Shown piece by piece: positions 45,062 to 54,423 of a DNA stretch of 64,000 nt (positions are counted from its first letter, which is position 1; every line of letters starts with the position of its first letter). Origin of the DNA: JBALVT01 sp045110675 (lineage in GTDB: Bacteria > Pseudomonadota > Gammaproteobacteria > Pseudomonadales > Halieaceae). The stretch is taken from positions 186,001 through 250,000 of the forward strand of contig JBGCGJ010000009.1 in assembly GCA_045110675.1 (NCBI GenBank). The letters run 5' to 3'. Position numbers and translations under genes: made by a program. The notes under the pieces are model-generated. The model searched no databases. It was given only the letters and a program-made list of their open reading frames with translations, and was not told the origin of the DNA.

Positions 45062-45694
45062 ATGATCATGCGATGGAAACTCTGGCTGGTACCCGCCGCC
45101 CTGTATGCACTTTTTGTCATCTGGTACACCGACTTCAAAGGTCCGCTCAGCAATCACGAGATCGACACCTTTATCGCAACCATGAGAACTAACGGCACGA
45201 GCGCCGAGCAGCTAGAGCGACTAGAGACATTTCTCCGTCAAGACACCGGGCGCCAGTTCCTGATGGTTAACAACATCGACATGAACGAAAATCCCCCCAG
45301 CGTTGACGGTGCAGCCCCGAACGAAAATGCCGATCAACTCATGGCGCGATATATGGAGCATATGTTGCCCGCGCTGCTGTCACGAGCTTGCCATCCCGTA
45401 GTGATGGGCAACGCGATCTTCACAGCGATGGATGTAGTTGGGATTGAGGGCGCCGAACAGTGGACGAGTGCTGCCCTGTTTCGATATCGCAGCCGACGCA
45501 GCTTTGTCGATATAGTCAGCAATCCGGCTTTCGCCGGCAAACATCATTTCAAGACGGCGGCTCTGGATAAGACGATAGCCTACCCGATAGAGACCAGCCT
45601 GTACCTCGGTGACCCGAGACTACTACTGGCACTTGTGATGCTCACAGTGACCGCTCTAGTGGATGCGTTTGTGCTGTCGCGTAAACGCGGATAG
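45062..45694 (+). CDS. Two-TM protein of unknown function (DUF1330-like core)
   Basis: The 210-residue product is bracketed by an N-terminal helix (LWLVPAALYALFVIWY) and a C-terminal helix (LLLALVMLTVTALVDAFVL). Between them, the pattern WTSAALFRYRSRRSFVDIV followed by KTAALDKTIAYPIET resembles the ferredoxin-like DUF1330 fold. A longer frame begins at 44993. I choose ATG 45062 because of TAAGG about 8 bases upstream. It faces the TonB receptor divergently and the amidohydrolase convergently. Function is unknown. Confidence 0.65.
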   Translation: MIMRWKLWLVPAALYALFVIWYTDFKGPLSNHEIDTFIATMRTNGTSAEQLERLETFLRQDTGRQFLMVNNIDMNENPPSVDGAAPNENADQLMARYMEHMLPALLSRACHPVVMGNAIFTAMDVVGIEGAEQWTSAALFRYRSRRSFVDIVSNPAFAGKHHFKTAALDKTIAYPIETSLYLGDPRLLLALVMLTVTALVDAFVLSRKRG

Positions 45695-45798
45695 CACTGA
45701 GAAACTCGAGATAATCACCCGCTTTCCCGAAAAAACCCTACGATGAATTGATGAAGCTTGTGCTGGCGGGCTTGTCTTCCTGACAAAACCCCCAGAAT

Positions 45799-46977
45799 TC
45801 AGTGAGCTCTGGCTTCGGGCCAAATACGTAGAAAATTTTCCGTAAAAAAGGCCTCTTTAGTGGCATCATCAGCCCCCGCCAAATGTCGGTCAAATTTCCC
45901 CAGTGGATCGCGGCCCCCTTCAACATGGGGATAATCACTGCTGAAAAGATATAGCTCTGGGTCGGACTGGGCGATCATGTTGGCAACATCTTCGTGGGGG
46001 AAAGGAGTGAAAGCCATTTGCGCGATGATTTGCTCAGAAGGCTTGCGATCAAATCGCACACTTGTGTCCGCGCGACTGTAGATGCGGGTGAGATCATCCA
46101 TTCGCCGCAGCAATTCTGGCACCCACCCAGCACCCAGTTCCACAGCCGCTCCGCGCAGATGGGGATGACGTTCGAATATACCTTCGGCGACCATCATGCT
46201 GACAAAGGTCTCGACCGCTTGATGTAAGACGAAGGCATCTTTAGTTCTGACATTTTCGCCGCCACCCATCCAATCTTTAACGGCAGCTCGGCCATTGTTG
46301 CTCCAGGATTTCATCGCTTGCAGTGGCGAACCACCCACATGAAACAAAAATGGAATTCCGGCTTCAGCAAGCTTCGCCCAGAAGGGTTCGAGATCAACAT
46401 GACCACAGGAAAAACCAATCGGTGCCCGGTGCGGTATCCAAACCGCGTCTAGTCCCGACTCGATCACGAAATCCAGTTCTTCAATCGCCCGTTCGGGAAC
46501 ATCTAGCGGAACAATCGCTGCGCCCAGTAACCGCGCATCATCGCTGCAGAAATCTGCCATGTGCCGGTTATGCGCACGCGTCGCACCATAGCGAAGCCTT
46601 GCTTCCGTTTTCGAACTGGGATGAAAAGGCAATGCAACGCTGTGGGTGGCAAAAACCAGTTGCTTGCGAAACCCCAATAGATCGACCGCTTTCGAACGGT
46701 CAGCGGAGTTAAACGCACCCAGCGCTTGAATTTCTTTGGAACTCGCAATCAGGTCATCACCCAGCGCGATCATCTCATTTCTGTGATCGTCGCTATGCTG
46801 GCCGCCTTGCGCCATGATGACCTCAACCTCCTCATCGGTCACCAACGACGCGCTGTAACTGACTTCGGGGATTTCATCGCGCAAATTGGGGTCGGCGTAG
46901 GACTTTAAAAAGTCTGGGAGTTCCATGATGTGGCTATCTGCGTCATAAATAGCCCTATGGTTTGGTACATAAGTCAT
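45799..46977 (-). CDS. Amidohydrolase-family metallohydrolase (amidohydrolase_2)
   Basis: The 392-residue protein shows DADSHIMELPDF near the start (metal His with spacing DxxxH), a helix-rich lid with FATHSVALPFHP, PFLFHVGG, HPHLRGAAVELGAGWVPELL and the closing SSDYPHVEGGRDP motif typical of amidohydrolase_2/decarboxylase-type TIM-barrel enzymes. No signal peptide is seen. Substrate unknown. It lies beyond the divergent TonB receptor/two-TM pair, so co-function is only suggested. Confidence 0.88.
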   Translation of the reverse strand: MTYVPNHRAIYDADSHIMELPDFLKSYADPNLRDEIPEVSYSASLVTDEEVEVIMAQGGQHSDDHRNEMIALGDDLIASSKEIQALGAFNSADRSKAVDLLGFRKQLVFATHSVALPFHPSSKTEARLRYGATRAHNRHMADFCSDDARLLGAAIVPLDVPERAIEELDFVIESGLDAVWIPHRAPIGFSCGHVDLEPFWAKLAEAGIPFLFHVGGSPLQAMKSWSNNGRAAVKDWMGGGENVRTKDAFVLHQAVETFVSMMVAEGIFERHPHLRGAAVELGAGWVPELLRRMDDLTRIYSRADTSVRFDRKPSEQIIAQMAFTPFPHEDVANMIAQSDPELYLFSSDYPHVEGGRDPLGKFDRHLAGADDATKEAFFTENFLRIWPEARAH

Positions 46978-47100
46978 CTGCTTGCCCCTGTTACTGTTTT
47001 GCTCACATGGAAAACTATATCAGTTGCAAGACCTCTGCAACTTGATAGCGGTATGGCTAGCTCCAGGTCGCCATACCTGTGTGGTGTAAAACGAACTGCC

Positions 47101-48633
47101 CTATTGATTGGCTGGGGCTAGTCGCTCGAGCTCAATGCTGGCCCACTGGATGATGGCGACCTGCTCATCATCGCTCTTGCGCTGCCAATTCCTGATGGCT
47201 AACGACATCCGAGGGTTCTTACTAAACTTGTCGGAGTGACGGTCAATAAAATGCCAATAGAGACTGTTAAATGGACATGCGCCGGTTCCCGCAATTTTTC
47301 CAGGATCATAGCGACAGCGAGCGCAATGGTTACTCTGGCGCTGTATATATTTGCCGCTAGCGGCATACGGTTTGCTCGCCATCAAACCACCATCAGCATG
47401 CAACGCCATTCCTAGGGTATTGGGAAGCTCTACCCACTCAAAAGCGTCTACGTAAACTGCGAGATACCAAGCACACACTGCTTGTACATTCAGTCCCGTC
47501 AGCAGTGCAAAGTTTCCAATAATCATCAACCGCTGGATATGATGGGCATAGCCCAAATCCAGTGTCTGGCGCAATGCCATTTCGAGGCATCGCAGGTCGG
47601 TCTCCCCATTCCAGAAGAGTCCCGGCAATGATCTATCGGCGTTCAGAGCATTGCGGCTCGCATAGCTCTGCCCTGTCATCCAGTAAATGCCCCGAATATA
47701 TTCTCGCCAACCAAGCACTTGTCGGATAAATCCTTCTGCAGCCGCTAAGTCACATAGCCCTTGACGCCATGCATTTTCTACTAACCTACAGACAGCAAGC
47801 GGATCGAGCAGGCCGACATTGAGATACATAGAGACCAGAGAATGGAACAACCAGGGTGACTCCTCTGCCATAGCATCCTGGTATTGGCCAAACCGTGGTA
47901 GGCCGCTGTCGATAAACCATCGCAACTGGCTCTGAGCCTGTTCAGCCGTCACGCCTAGATAAAACTGGTCCAGATCACCTGGATGGTCCGGGAATTCGCG
48001 CGCGACCAGCTCGATGACCTCCCTGGTAATCGTATCGAGCTCGATGGCGGGTCTCGGAGGCACTGTCGTTTTATTTCGCCAACCGCGACGATTTTCACCA
48101 TCGTAATTCCACTTGCCACCTTCTGGCTTACCGTTTTCGTCTAAAAGGATTTGGTATTTCCGACGCATAACTCGGTAAAAATGCTCCATACGCAGCTGTT
48201 TTCGTCCTTCGGACCACGCGAGAAAATCCTCTCTGGAAGCCAAAAAGCGATCATCCTCAACTATTTCCAATGGCACCGGGAGCTGCCACCGCTCCATCTC
48301 GTGCAACAATCTAAATTCGCCCGGTGCACAACATCTCACTCTACTTACATTGCATATCTCTAAGCCCGCGAGCACGGCTTGTTGCAAGGAATGAAACCCG
48401 GTCTCATAAGCATAGTAGAGGACCTGGAAGCCTCTCTCACGCAGATCATCTCTAAAGTGACGCATCGCGGAGAAGATAAAAGCTATCTTGTGTTGATTGT
48501 GACGAACGTAGGATGCTTCCTCTCCCACCTCCGCCATGAGGATAATATCCACACCCGGTTTGGCCAACTTCAAGGCGCCGTGCGCCGCATCCAGCTGGTC
48601 GCCGAGAACCAGCACCATTGTTGGAGAAGACAT
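47101..48633 (-). CDS. Iron-sulfur bacterial cryptochrome/photolyase (PhrB/CryB type)
   Basis: The 510-residue protein has the photolyase alpha/beta domain (MVLVLGDQLDAAHGAL) and the FAD-binding helical domain (NADRSLPGLFWNGETDLRCL region). The C-terminal cysteines are spaced as in iron-sulfur (6-4) photolyases: C-x2-C-x12-C in NHCARCRYDPGK to GACPF, plus an upstream VCAWY cysteine. Known members repair (6-4) photoproducts or act as light sensors with FAD, lumazine and a [4Fe-4S] cluster. Repair versus signalling cannot be decided from sequence. Confidence 0.92.
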   Translation of the reverse strand: MSSPTMVLVLGDQLDAAHGALKLAKPGVDIILMAEVGEEASYVRHNQHKIAFIFSAMRHFRDDLRERGFQVLYYAYETGFHSLQQAVLAGLEICNVSRVRCCAPGEFRLLHEMERWQLPVPLEIVEDDRFLASREDFLAWSEGRKQLRMEHFYRVMRRKYQILLDENGKPEGGKWNYDGENRRGWRNKTTVPPRPAIELDTITREVIELVAREFPDHPGDLDQFYLGVTAEQAQSQLRWFIDSGLPRFGQYQDAMAEESPWLFHSLVSMYLNVGLLDPLAVCRLVENAWRQGLCDLAAAEGFIRQVLGWREYIRGIYWMTGQSYASRNALNADRSLPGLFWNGETDLRCLEMALRQTLDLGYAHHIQRLMIIGNFALLTGLNVQAVCAWYLAVYVDAFEWVELPNTLGMALHADGGLMASKPYAASGKYIQRQSNHCARCRYDPGKIAGTGACPFNSLYWHFIDRHSDKFSKNPRMSLAIRNWQRKSDDEQVAIIQWASIELERLAPANQ

Positions 48634-49048
48634 ATTGTCAATTTTTCCTGAAGTGGTTTTTCAAATTTGTTGGCCGGAAACGATCAATCAACTCACTTAC
48701 ACCTTTTGGATAGGTTGGTTCCACAGATGTACGCAGGACTAATACAAACAGACCTTTTCTCATCGCTATTCTTAGACTCAGTGCGGCGGTTATTATGCCT
48801 CGATATAGATCGATATAGATTGCAGTTAGAGAGACGCTGGCGAGGCCCTTAACCCATCAGCACTTCAAGAATGCTGAAATAAAATCCATTCGAATGTTCT
48901 GTGGATGCGAGCATACTGGCTTAGCGACTACCCTAGTTTTTCTGTCACACAATCGTAAAGTAATATTTCTGCGGTAAACCAGATACGACGAACATCCGTA
49001 TGTTTACTATCCACATTATTGATGTTGAAGCATTTAGCATGAAAAAAT
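48634..49048. other. Non-coding gap upstream of photolyase
   Basis: No gene is supported in these 415 bases between divergent photolyase and DUF2452 genes, so both promoters must lie here. A perfect 10-base tandem duplication, CGATATAGAT twice, occupies 48801-48820. The small plus-strand frames here have no domain. Confidence 0.5.
48801..48820. repeat. Two tandem copies of CGATATAGAT
   Basis: The 10-base unit is repeated exactly without a spacer in the divergent promoter region. It could be an operator with dyad character (ATCGATAT) or a simple slippage duplication. Confidence 0.7.
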
Positions 49049-49672
49049 ATGAACTCTGGCCAGAAACGAGTTAAACCATTGTCGATTTTGCCCAATCCAA
49101 AGCCTAACCCACAAGGCAAGGGCGTTGTCCCGATATTGCAAGACCTGGAGAGGCTGCAGAACTGCGTGGCCTCCCGCAAATCAGCCGCCGACTTTCTAAG
49201 AGATTATTGTGTCTCATCGATGATTCTCCAAGCCACTTTTCAGTTTCAGCCGGTGGTGGGGAAGCACTACTTTCTCTACGCTCGCGACAAGAACTTCGCC
49301 TTGTCATTGATCGCCCCCCATGAATGGGGGACACGCCAATCCGGAGAGTTTCTGGGACTCTGCCAGCTGCGATCTGATATGACATGGGAAATGAACACCA
49401 CTGACCTGCGCGAAACCTCAATGGCATTGGCGATGGCGAGAGATTTCATTAAGCGGTTTATGCGTACGCTCGCGGAGCAAGATTCTATCGACGACAATCT
49501 TCCCTTTTATGTAAGTGGGTTACCCTACCATCAGCGGGTCTTGGGCACCGCGCTAGCCTCGTCACTGCGACAATCTATGCCCGAAAAGGCAGCTAATATA
49601 CAAGCGCTACTCAGAGATCAACCTGACCTTATTGCGCCGCCAATGCAAATTGATTCAATAGACTCACCCTAG
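49049..49672 (+). CDS. DUF2452 family protein
   Basis: The 207-residue product has the DUF2452 features: LPNPKPNPQGKGVVPILQDL near the N-terminus, MILQATFQFQPVVGKHYFLY (about 57-76), and FALSLIAPHEWG. The family is predicted to bind a ligand with a beta-sheet core, but no function is known. It sits beside the photolyase and a DUF523-DUF1722 gene, as seen in other gammaproteobacteria with light-induced clusters (recollection, not verified). Confidence 0.82.
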   Translation: MNSGQKRVKPLSILPNPKPNPQGKGVVPILQDLERLQNCVASRKSAADFLRDYCVSSMILQATFQFQPVVGKHYFLYARDKNFALSLIAPHEWGTRQSGEFLGLCQLRSDMTWEMNTTDLRETSMALAMARDFIKRFMRTLAEQDSIDDNLPFYVSGLPYHQRVLGTALASSLRQSMPEKAANIQALLRDQPDLIAPPMQIDSIDSP

Positions 49673-49730
49673 TCGATCGCCCTCAAACTAAGATTGGGTC
49701 GGCTTTCAAATATCAGCGTGCGGGGACAAT

Positions 49731-50729
49731 TCACAGCAGATTGTGCAGCATTAGCTCCCTCGGATGGGGCTGCATATACCAGGATTGATTGATGTACTCA
49801 TCTGGATGCTTTCGAAAGTAATGCCGCAACAATGTTACAGGCACAATAAGGGGTAAGTAACCTTTGCGATATTGTTCGATGGTCTCTTCGAGTTCCTGTC
49901 GATCATCTGATTCGAGATCGCGTTTCAGATAACCCTGAATATGCTTAAGAACGTTGGCATTATTCTTCCGGCTCGCCGGTTTATGCATCAGCTCTGTTAC
50001 TCCTTCAATATACTGCTCACTAAAACTCTCTATGGACATAGAGCCAATGGCTGCGACCATTCTCCCCAAGGCACGCGCTTTATTTTGATTGTGACTCATG
50101 TAGATCAATTTGTGCCGAGCGTGAAAGGATACGAAATCGTTTTTGGTGGGCTGTGAGCTTAGCAACTGGCACCAGCGTCGGTACAAAAACACGCGTTTGA
50201 TAAAATTCTCTCGTAAGCCTGCGTCGCCTAAGCGCCCCTCCTCTTCGGTCGGCAAATGAGGGAACGCCTGCAGAATTTGGCCCGCATAAATACCGACGCC
50301 GTTACGTGTTGGCATACCCGAGGTATACACTTTCACGCGCTCCATACCGCAGCTAGGTGAATCTTTTTTAAAAATATAGCCATCTAGACCCGAGATCCAG
50401 TCAAATTGTTCCCGAGCAATTGATTCCAGGGGCTCAGTGAGATCCTCGTCCGAGTTTTTAGTACCAACACAGCGCGTGGATCCTCCGATTTCATTAGCCA
50501 CTAATCGAATGGGCTCTCGTGGAATACCCAGCCCGATAGCTACCTCAGGACAAAAAGGCTTGAACTCAAAGTAGTCCGACAAAGTTTCAGTGATATAGCT
50601 GTGATTTTTATGACCAGAGTCGAATCGAACACGCTCACCCAACAAGCAACTGCTAATACCAATCAGCAGGCGTTCGCTTAGCGCGTCTGCGGATTGGCTG
50701 GTCTGCGCGGTACTGTTGATTTTACTCAT
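49731..50729 (-). CDS. DUF523-DUF1722 protein (YbgA-like fusion)
   Basis: The 332-residue protein fuses two domains. The N-terminal DUF523 part has GISSCLLGERVRFDSGHK, CPEVAIGLG, GSTRCVGTKN and KKDSPSCG, with conserved cysteines that could bind metal or an iron-sulfur cluster. The C-terminal DUF1722 part (about 205-330) has FVSFHARHKLIYMSHN and the basic YRKGYLPLIVPVTLLRHY region. E. coli YbgA (DUF1722) lies beside photolyase phr. Here the gene is two genes from an iron-sulfur photolyase, supporting a shared light/DNA-damage link. Confidence 0.9.
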   Translation of the reverse strand: MSKINSTAQTSQSADALSERLLIGISSCLLGERVRFDSGHKNHSYITETLSDYFEFKPFCPEVAIGLGIPREPIRLVANEIGGSTRCVGTKNSDEDLTEPLESIAREQFDWISGLDGYIFKKDSPSCGMERVKVYTSGMPTRNGVGIYAGQILQAFPHLPTEEEGRLGDAGLRENFIKRVFLYRRWCQLLSSQPTKNDFVSFHARHKLIYMSHNQNKARALGRMVAAIGSMSIESFSEQYIEGVTELMHKPASRKNNANVLKHIQGYLKRDLESDDRQELEETIEQYRKGYLPLIVPVTLLRHYFRKHPDEYINQSWYMQPHPRELMLHNLL

Positions 50730-50775
50730 GTACTTAACCTTGGTGACCCGTTATTGAGAGACGCTAGTGAGGCAT

Positions 50776-51639
50776 TTATTCCACCGAGTCTCGCTTGAAA
50801 ACAATGTTCCCGTCGACATGAATATCTCTTTGCGGAAAGGCAATAACAACGCCACTTTCATTGAACAAGGCGTCAATGCGATAGCGGAGATCGCTCCTGA
50901 CCTCTCGCAAACTTCGTTCAGCGGTTGCATATACCCAAACGTTAAGCTCAAAGCTAAGTGAGCTATCCGCAAAATCATCGAATACAACCGAGAACTCGGG
51001 ATCTCCAAGTACGTCCGCATGCTCTTCGGCAGCCTGTTTTAGCAATTCTGTCACTAGCAACACATTGGAGCCATATGCCACGCCGACTCTAACACTGGTT
51101 CGAACCAACCGATCTATCAAAGTCCAATTGGTCACTGTATTCTCCAGTAGGTAGCTATTGGGTACCAACAAGTGAACACCGTCTACTCTCCGAATGCAGG
51201 TCGACCGCGTATTAATTGACTGTACAGTTCCTCTGACCTCACCCATCTCCAGGAAGTCTCCAATCCTGATGGGTCTTTCCCACATCAAAATCCAGCCACT
51301 GATGAAATTGTTAATAATATTTTGTGCACCAAAACCCACGCCAATTGCGATCGCACCAGAAATAAAGGCAAATGCCGCTAGCGGAATGCCGAGAAAATCC
51401 ATCGTCATAACGCCCAACACTATGAATCCGAGGATCAAATAGGCCCTCGATACAACCTGGATGACATCTGCATTCACCCGCCGCGACATCAACTTGCTGC
51501 GGATCAATTTACCCGTCCAAACTACGAAGAAAACGCCTATTGCGACAAAGGCGACTACCGATAGCACCTGCCCTAGGGAAAGAGACTTATCACCGAAGCT
51601 AAATAGGGTAGAATTTAGCAGTTTGTATATTTGATCCAT
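50776..51639 (-). CDS. MscS-family mechanosensitive channel
   Basis: The 287-residue protein has an N-terminal helix (LSVVAFVAIGVFFVVWTGKL), two further helices, the pore-lining TM3 with AIGVGFGAQNIINNFISGWIL, and the MscS beta domain with RPIRIGDFLEMG. Length matches the small-conductance class. It relieves hypo-osmotic shock. The start is ATG 51639; the next gene downstream on this strand (DUF523-DUF1722) begins 46 bases later. Confidence 0.93.
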   Translation of the reverse strand: MDQIYKLLNSTLFSFGDKSLSLGQVLSVVAFVAIGVFFVVWTGKLIRSKLMSRRVNADVIQVVSRAYLILGFIVLGVMTMDFLGIPLAAFAFISGAIAIGVGFGAQNIINNFISGWILMWERPIRIGDFLEMGEVRGTVQSINTRSTCIRRVDGVHLLVPNSYLLENTVTNWTLIDRLVRTSVRVGVAYGSNVLLVTELLKQAAEEHADVLGDPEFSVVFDDFADSSLSFELNVWVYATAERSLREVRSDLRYRIDALFNESGVVIAFPQRDIHVDGNIVFKRDSVE

Positions 51640-52193
51640 GCTTATTGGTCTCGAAATGAAGAACTCCGACGGCGATTACATCGCCATCAAAAGAAGAAAC
51701 GGAGGTCCGACCAAGTTTCAGGTCTTCCAGCATTGTCTTCCTTTTTCTATTGTCGCATCTGGCAGCGGTAAATTCTGCTCAAGTGTGCATTGAGTTTACA
51801 ATATTCGAATCCACTGATCCGACAAATAAATGGCATAGTCTCCTACTACACAATATATAAACCGGGTCTAAGCGAAATGTGGCCACGCAGATTCGTGGAT
51901 AGGCTCCGGGAGAATTTCCCTGCTATGACAAAACAAGCTCGAGCTACTTTAGATAACAGAAGAACCCAATTCTCTCGAATCATGAATTGTTTGGTGTCAA
52001 TATAGTAGTCTGTTCTCAGGATCCAGTGGCTAGCTAGTTCCATTGGGCGCAAATCTGACGTCGTAAACTATATTGTAAATCACAGCGCTCCGGAAAATTC
52101 TCCATACCAGTCACTAACAAGCACTTGGTGATATCGTGCTACATATTTGCGATACGATACTGACCGTTTTACCTCAAATTTCAGAGCGATGCC
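51640..52193. other. Non-coding gap between mscS and corA remnant
   Basis: I see no gene in these 554 bases. The 71-codon plus frame at 51790-52005 and its antisense partner show no domain. The mscS promoter should lie near 51640-51700. Confidence 0.45.
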
Positions 52194-53024
52194 GTGAAAC
52201 CCTTGTTTTTGACCACCGGCTTTATCTGTCCTGGGCTGATGAAAAAAACATTGGCGGACCTGTTTCCTATGATCATAATTAAACTACTCTCAAGTAATCA
52301 GCTACTCGAAGGCGGTATGGAGCTTCTTAGTGTCTGGCGCGAAGATACCGCTAGTAAACTGTGGTTGGATATGGAAGGCGAACTTACCGATGAGAACAGA
52401 CAGGTTCTTGCCGACTGAGGTTGTGCCGAACTAGCGATTAAGGATGCGTTTCGGCTGAGACACCCTCCGACGATAGAAGAGTTCGATAGCAGTACTTTTA
52501 ACCTATATCGCGCTATTACAGTTTTTGGGGGGAAACTGGGCCAACTCGAGGAGTCACTCTTAGCTGGCTCTGCGGAGCAAGCAATGAAGGAGTTAGTGTC
52601 TTACCGTTCTCGCCTTCGGATACTACGCCGTGTGTTTGATTACCATAAGCCGCTCACGGAAAACCTGATGAACAGCACCCAAGTCTATCGCCGAATAAAT
52701 CGCGAAAAGGACCGACATGAATGCCGAGACCTATATGAACGCTGTGAACGGCTCTACAGTTTTTGCAATATGTACTATGAGATATGTGGTGATCTTGTGG
52801 ACGGCTATATTTCATTGACCTCACATCGGCTGAACAACACGATGAAGGTGCTGACAATTATCACAGCTATCTTTGTACCATTGAGTTTCCTCGCCGGGGT
52901 CTACGGGATGAACTTTGAAAATATGCCCGAGCTGAGTAATTGCTTCGGTATCCTGGAAATTTTTCAGAGGGTGAGCGACCAACTCGGCTGGTATTTCAGT
53001 ACCTCATGCGAGGATGGCAAGTAG
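52194..53024 (+). pseudogene. CorA-type magnesium/divalent cation transporter, decayed
   Basis: The 3' part reads SYRSRLRILRRVFDYHKPL and TMKVLTIITAIFVPLSFLAGVYGMNFENMPEL, the CorA TM1 with the GMN signature. Its end then drifts out of frame (the next frame restores YLMRGW-like residues). A TGA at 52416-52418 interrupts LADxGCAELAIKDAFRLRHPPT, where relatives have an amino acid. The middle alpha/beta domain is about 100 codons too short. At least three lesions exist, so it is not functional. Confidence 0.85.
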
Positions 53025-53051
53025 CACGTAATAACCCAGTTCCAATCGCAA

Positions 53052-53960
53052 CTATTGGGCAGACACCAAGCTCGCGTGCGACTGAGTCCTTGTATACAGC
53101 AATGTCCCAAGCCCGATAATCGCAAGGGGAATAAAAGGCTGAAATGGCCAAAACGGAAACCATAGTTCCAGATTGGCGGACCACTGTGGCGACGTTAAAA
53201 ATGTGCTCACGGCATTCTGCCAATGCAAGCCTGTTGCCGATGCAACAAGGCCGGCGGCTATCATAGCGCCGCCTATTGTCTTGAGTAGCGTGGAAGAACC
53301 CTCCTGGTTCGCGCTTTTCGCTGCCTGCAATCGTTTTTTACCGAAGGCTGCAATTCTCACCGCAAAGGCAAAAAAGCCACTCCAATAAAATATATAGTCA
53401 ATCAGGTCCGGGGCTTCATAGTAATAGAGGTTCCACCAGTAAACGCTAAAAGGGTAGGCCCACAGAACGTAGATTCCGCCTTGCTGTATTAATTTCCATT
53501 GCTTCTGAGTAATTCGTTTACGCGCTACCTGAAAAGAAGTCAGGATCATAAAGCTTAGAAAAATGTAGCCCACCGTGCCTTCCAGCTCGTCTCGCAACAA
53601 GTATATATTTTCAAAGTAATACTCTCGAAAAAAAGTAGAGACAATAAAAATGAACAGACCCTGCCATGCCATAGCGGCAGCAAAGCATAAGCCGACATAT
53701 TTCCGGTTGCGCAGTAACCATTTTGTAAATGCATTAGGGAAAAGCACTTGTAAAGACGATGCCGCAACAACGATGTAAATGAAAGGGATTGCCCAGCGAA
53801 CGGAATAGCCGATCATCTCCGAGATGCCAGCACCCGTAGACATGTCGACTGCCATCATTTCTAGAATCACGAACAGTGATATAGGTACCGAGATAATGGC
53901 GAACAACGGCCAGCCATTGATCACTTTGTTCCTAAATACTAAATTGAAATCCACACTCAT
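53052..53960 (-). CDS. MsrQ/YedZ-like membrane protein without heme histidines
   Basis: The 302-residue protein has about eight helices. Residues 45-180 follow the ferric-reductase/MsrQ pattern: RNRKYVGLCFAAAMAWQGLF parallels the MsrQ RRxLGLxxFxYAxLH helix, and KQWKLIQQGGIYVLWAYPFS parallels WxxLHRLVYL. Gln100 and Gln159 sit where the heme-ligand histidines normally lie, and no other His is in the core. A heme-free derivative is therefore likely. The alignment is by eye. Confidence 0.6.
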   Translation of the reverse strand: MSVDFNLVFRNKVINGWPLFAIISVPISLFVILEMMAVDMSTGAGISEMIGYSVRWAIPFIYIVVAASSLQVLFPNAFTKWLLRNRKYVGLCFAAAMAWQGLFIFIVSTFFREYYFENIYLLRDELEGTVGYIFLSFMILTSFQVARKRITQKQWKLIQQGGIYVLWAYPFSVYWWNLYYYEAPDLIDYIFYWSGFFAFAVRIAAFGKKRLQAAKSANQEGSSTLLKTIGGAMIAAGLVASATGLHWQNAVSTFLTSPQWSANLELWFPFWPFQPFIPLAIIGLGTLLYTRTQSHASLVSAQ

Positions 53961-54143
53961 AAGGACCTAATCACTCGATTACACATCCAGGAACGCCACT
54001 CTTTATGTTGCCACGCAAAAGCCTATTAAACTTCCCAGCCTATAGGTCATTAGAGAACCCACAGATTCGCGTTGAGCCCAGTATACTAAGCTCGTTTTTC
54101 ATGATAGTTTCTAAAAATTCTCAATGTATTTAGTGATTTAGCC

Positions 54144-54371
54144 ATGACTGCCTCATTTAAAGCACAATGTCATTCAGCGCTGTATGCGTTCATAGCGTTT
54201 ATCCCCTGGTTAATCTCTATGTACACGCTCTACTGGCTGGAAAGCAATGAAATTTGGGTCGTAGAAACGCTTCACCGAGACAAAATGACCGTCGCTATAT
54301 TGCTAACCGGCATGGCGCTGTCCTTTGTTCTTCAATCTTATTTTCTTAAACGTGGAAAGAGCAAGCACTAA
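54144..54371 (+). CDS. Small two-TM protein of unknown function
   Basis: This 75-residue frame encodes two hydrophobic helices (ALYAFIAFIPWLISMYTLYWL and MTVAILLTGMALSFVLQSYFL) with a short charged loop and a basic C-terminus, a topology expected for a small membrane protein. The length and composition support it, though no ribosome-binding site is obvious. It lies 52 bases before the hydroxylase. Not recognised. Confidence 0.55.
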   Translation: MTASFKAQCHSALYAFIAFIPWLISMYTLYWLESNEIWVVETLHRDKMTVAILLTGMALSFVLQSYFLKRGKSKH

Positions 54372-54423
54372 TCAGCGGACATAGCGGCACCACAGATAAG
54401 CGAGCGCGGGGGTCAGACCATTT

